This document shows, piece by piece, positions 4,517 to 6,010 of a stretch of 6,010 nt of DNA. Position 1 is the first letter of the stretch, and each line of letters opens with the position of its first letter. The stretch is from a bacterium (GTDB lineage: Bacteria > Verrucomicrobiota > Verrucomicrobiia > Limisphaerales > UBA11358): positions 1 through 6,010 of the forward strand of contig JAJXXI010000542.1 of assembly GCA_021781185.1 (NCBI GenBank). The letters run 5' to 3'. The position numbers and the translations under genes were made by a program. The notes beneath the pieces were generated by a model, which saw nothing but the letters and a program-made list of their open reading frames with translations, did no database searches and was not told the DNA's origin.

Positions 4517-6010
4517 ATGAGCAATAATAACTTCTCGCGGCGCCGCCGCGGAATGCGCTTCAAGCCCAAAGGCGGCCTGAGCCACGCTCAACAAAAACCC
4601 GACCGCGACGCCGTGGAGGCCCGCGCCGAAGTCGTCAGTGAACAAGGCGGCAGCGAACGCGTCTTTGAAAAACGCCATCAACATGAAATCGAGCGCGCCG
4701 AAAACATCGCCGCCGGTTTGCCGCCCGACGGCCGGCCCGTGGCTGAAACGCCGGCGGAACACGGCCACCCGCCCGAGCACAAGGCCGAAGCCAGCCCCGC
4801 CCCGCCCGTCGTGGAGGAAAAGTTTGAGCCGGTGAAAATCGCCGAGCCGCCCAAGGGCTTTATCGAGGCCATCAAGGACGCCGCGTCCAATATCGTCAAG
4901 AAGGTCCAGCGGCTCATCCGCCCGGAAAAGAAGGTCCACAAGGAAGTCATCATCAATGCCGAGACGCTCGAAACGCGCGTGGCGGTGACGGAGGATGGCA
5001 AGCTGGAGGAGTTCAACATCGAGCGCACGACCGAGGAACGCCTCGTCGGCAGCATCTTCAAGGGCAGGGTGCGCAATCTCGAAGACGGCCTGAAGGCCGC
5101 CTTCGTGGACATCGGCTTCGAAAAGAACGCGTTTCTGCATTACTGGGACATCGTGCCCAACCAGTTCGACTCCGGCGTGGAAATCGTTGAACGCGAAGGG
5201 GGGCGCCGCCCGCAGCGCCCGAAGATCACGCAGAAGGACATTCCGCGCCTGTATTCGCCCGGCTCGGACATCATTGTGCAGGTCACCAAGGGACCCATCG
5301 GCACCAAAGGTCCGCGCGTCACCACCAACGTCGTGCTGCCCGGCCGCTTCCTCGTGCTGCTGCCGAACTCGGATCAATCCGGCATCTCCCGCAAAATCGA
5401 AAACGTCGAGGAGCGCAAGCGCCTCAAGAAAATCCTGCGCGAACTGGCCATTCCCGACGGCATGGGCGTCATCATGCGCACCGCCGGCGAAGGCCAGCAG
5501 AAGCGTTACTTCGTGCGCGACCTCGCGTTGCTGCTCGAGGAATGGAACGAGGTTTCCGACAAGATCAAGAAGCAGCCCATGGCCACTTGCGTGTTCCAGG
5601 AGCCGGACCTGATCGAGCGCACGGTGCGCGACTTTCTCACCGAGGACGTCGAACGCATCGTGGTGGACAATCAAAAAGCCTATGAACGCATGCGTGAAAT
5701 GATCTTCAAGATCTCCAAGCGCTCGGCCAGCAAGATCAAGCCCTACACCGACGCGCAGCCCGTGTTCGACCGGTTTGGCGTGACCAAGCAACTGGAAAAC
5801 GCCTTCTCGCGCCAGGTGCATTTGAAGAGCGGCGGCTACATCGTGATTGATGAAACCGAGGCGCTGGTGGCGATTGACGTGAACACCGGCCGGCACAAGG
5901 GCGGCAAGGATCAGGAGGCCGCCATTCTCAAGGTGAACCTCGAGTCCGCCGATGAAATCTGCCGCCAGCTCCGCCTGCGCAACATGGGCGGCCTGATTGT
6001 GCTCGACTTC
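4517..6010 (+). CDS. rng: Ribonuclease E/G family endoribonuclease, N-terminal part (3' end outside window)
   Basis: RNase E/G cleaves single-stranded AU-rich RNA in rRNA maturation and mRNA decay. The window holds 498 codons. Residues 1-20 are Arg-rich (RRRRGMRFKPKGG at 8-20), residues 21-112 are Pro/Glu/Ala-rich and look disordered, and 114-135 can form an amphipathic helix. The family homology starts near 143 (VIINAETLETRVAV). An S1 RNA-binding fold runs from about 176 (GSIFKGRVRNLEDGLKAAFV) to about 270. The 5'-monophosphate sensor residues are R321-T322 (MRTAGEG), matching E. coli RNase E R169-T170. DNase I-like catalytic residues are D454 and N456 in AIDVNTGR, and D497 in LIVLDF at the very edge. 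The D454-D497 spacing of 43 equals E. coli D303-D346. The zinc-link cysteines lie beyond the window, so RNase E versus RNase G cannot be settled; the symbol is provisional. The extension of about 140 residues before the catalytic core is absent from E. coli RNase E and G. Confidence 0.93.
   Translation, partial: MSNNNFSRRRRGMRFKPKGGLSHAQQKPDRDAVEARAEVVSEQGGSERVFEKRHQHEIERAENIAAGLPPDGRPVAETPAEHGHPPEHKAEASPAPPVVEEKFEPVKIAEPPKGFIEAIKDAASNIVKKVQRLIRPEKKVHKEVIINAETLETRVAVTEDGKLEEFNIERTTEERLVGSIFKGRVRNLEDGLKAAFVDIGFEKNAFLHYWDIVPNQFDSGVEIVEREGGRRPQRPKITQKDIPRLYSPGSDIIVQVTKGPIGTKGPRVTTNVVLPGRFLVLLPNSDQSGISRKIENVEERKRLKKILRELAIPDGMGVIMRTAGEGQQKRYFVRDLALLLEEWNEVSDKIKKQPMATCVFQEPDLIERTVRDFLTEDVERIVVDNQKAYERMREMIFKISKRSASKIKPYTDAQPVFDRFGVTKQLENAFSRQVHLKSGGYIVIDETEALVAIDVNTGRHKGGKDQEAAILKVNLESADEICRQLRLRNMGGLIVLDF

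Noticed and set aside
4394..5896. A 500-codon minus-strand frame opposite rodA's end and the RNase gene
   Set aside because: It is the antisense of a gene with clear RNase E/G motifs. The composition (Ala, Asp, Val, His, Leu rich) is typical of GC-rich shadow frames.
1..6010. CRISPR array, tRNA, rRNA, transposase, phage or defence genes
   Set aside because: I looked for regular short repeats, tRNA-like folds and such coding motifs on both strands by eye and saw none; the window is a compact housekeeping operon.
1..6010. A sigma-70 type promoter within the window
   Set aside because: No convincing TTGACA/TATAAT pair at proper spacing in any gap. The operon promoter is presumably upstream of mreC or mreB.

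Overview
The window is a stretch of the rod-shape / lateral cell-wall (elongasome) operon, read entirely on the + strand. The order is mreC (3' end only), mreD, mrdA (PBP2), rodA, and then the start of an RNase E/G gene that runs off the right edge. DNA is GC-rich. The protein style and the mreC-mreD-mrdA-rodA-Rne/Rng order suggest a Gram-negative bacterium. My best guess is Verrucomicrobiota, possibly the Pedosphaera/Limisphaera side. That guess rests on remembered family resemblance (Arg-rich RNase E/G N-terminus, TTCAAC..CGAACGTCC repeats between genes) and is not proven by the window.

Layout: 1-389 is the C-terminal part of the MreC scaffold. Positions 386-505 hold a repeat element that also encodes a 39-codon ORF joined by ATGA overlaps to mreC and mreD. 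502-1059 is mreD. 1056-1169 is a gap with a possible 37-codon ORF and two competing hairpins, the second ending in TTTTT. 1178-3169 is mrdA. 3171-3299 holds a second copy of the repeat element, with a 42-codon ORF that overlaps the rodA start. 3292-4512 is rodA. 4517-6010 is the RNase E/G gene, cut just after its second catalytic aspartate.

Function: MreC and MreD are the membrane scaffold linking the cytoplasmic MreB filament to wall synthesis. PBP2 (transpeptidase) and RodA (SEDS glycosyltransferase) are the paired polymerase and crosslinker. RNase E/G processes and degrades RNA and is a frequent genomic neighbour of mre genes. mreB is expected just upstream but is not in the window.

The enzymes are ordinary. 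The unusual part is between them. Two of the intercistronic gaps carry homologous, structured, about 100-nt elements. They align without gaps at 58 of 88 bases by my hand count, starting exactly at an ATG placed at the previous gene's stop codon. Both keep an outer stem with arms 44 nt apart plus an inner hairpin whose sequence has changed while its pairing is retained. Substitutions fall evenly on the three codon positions, so the DNA/RNA element looks more conserved than the encoded peptide.
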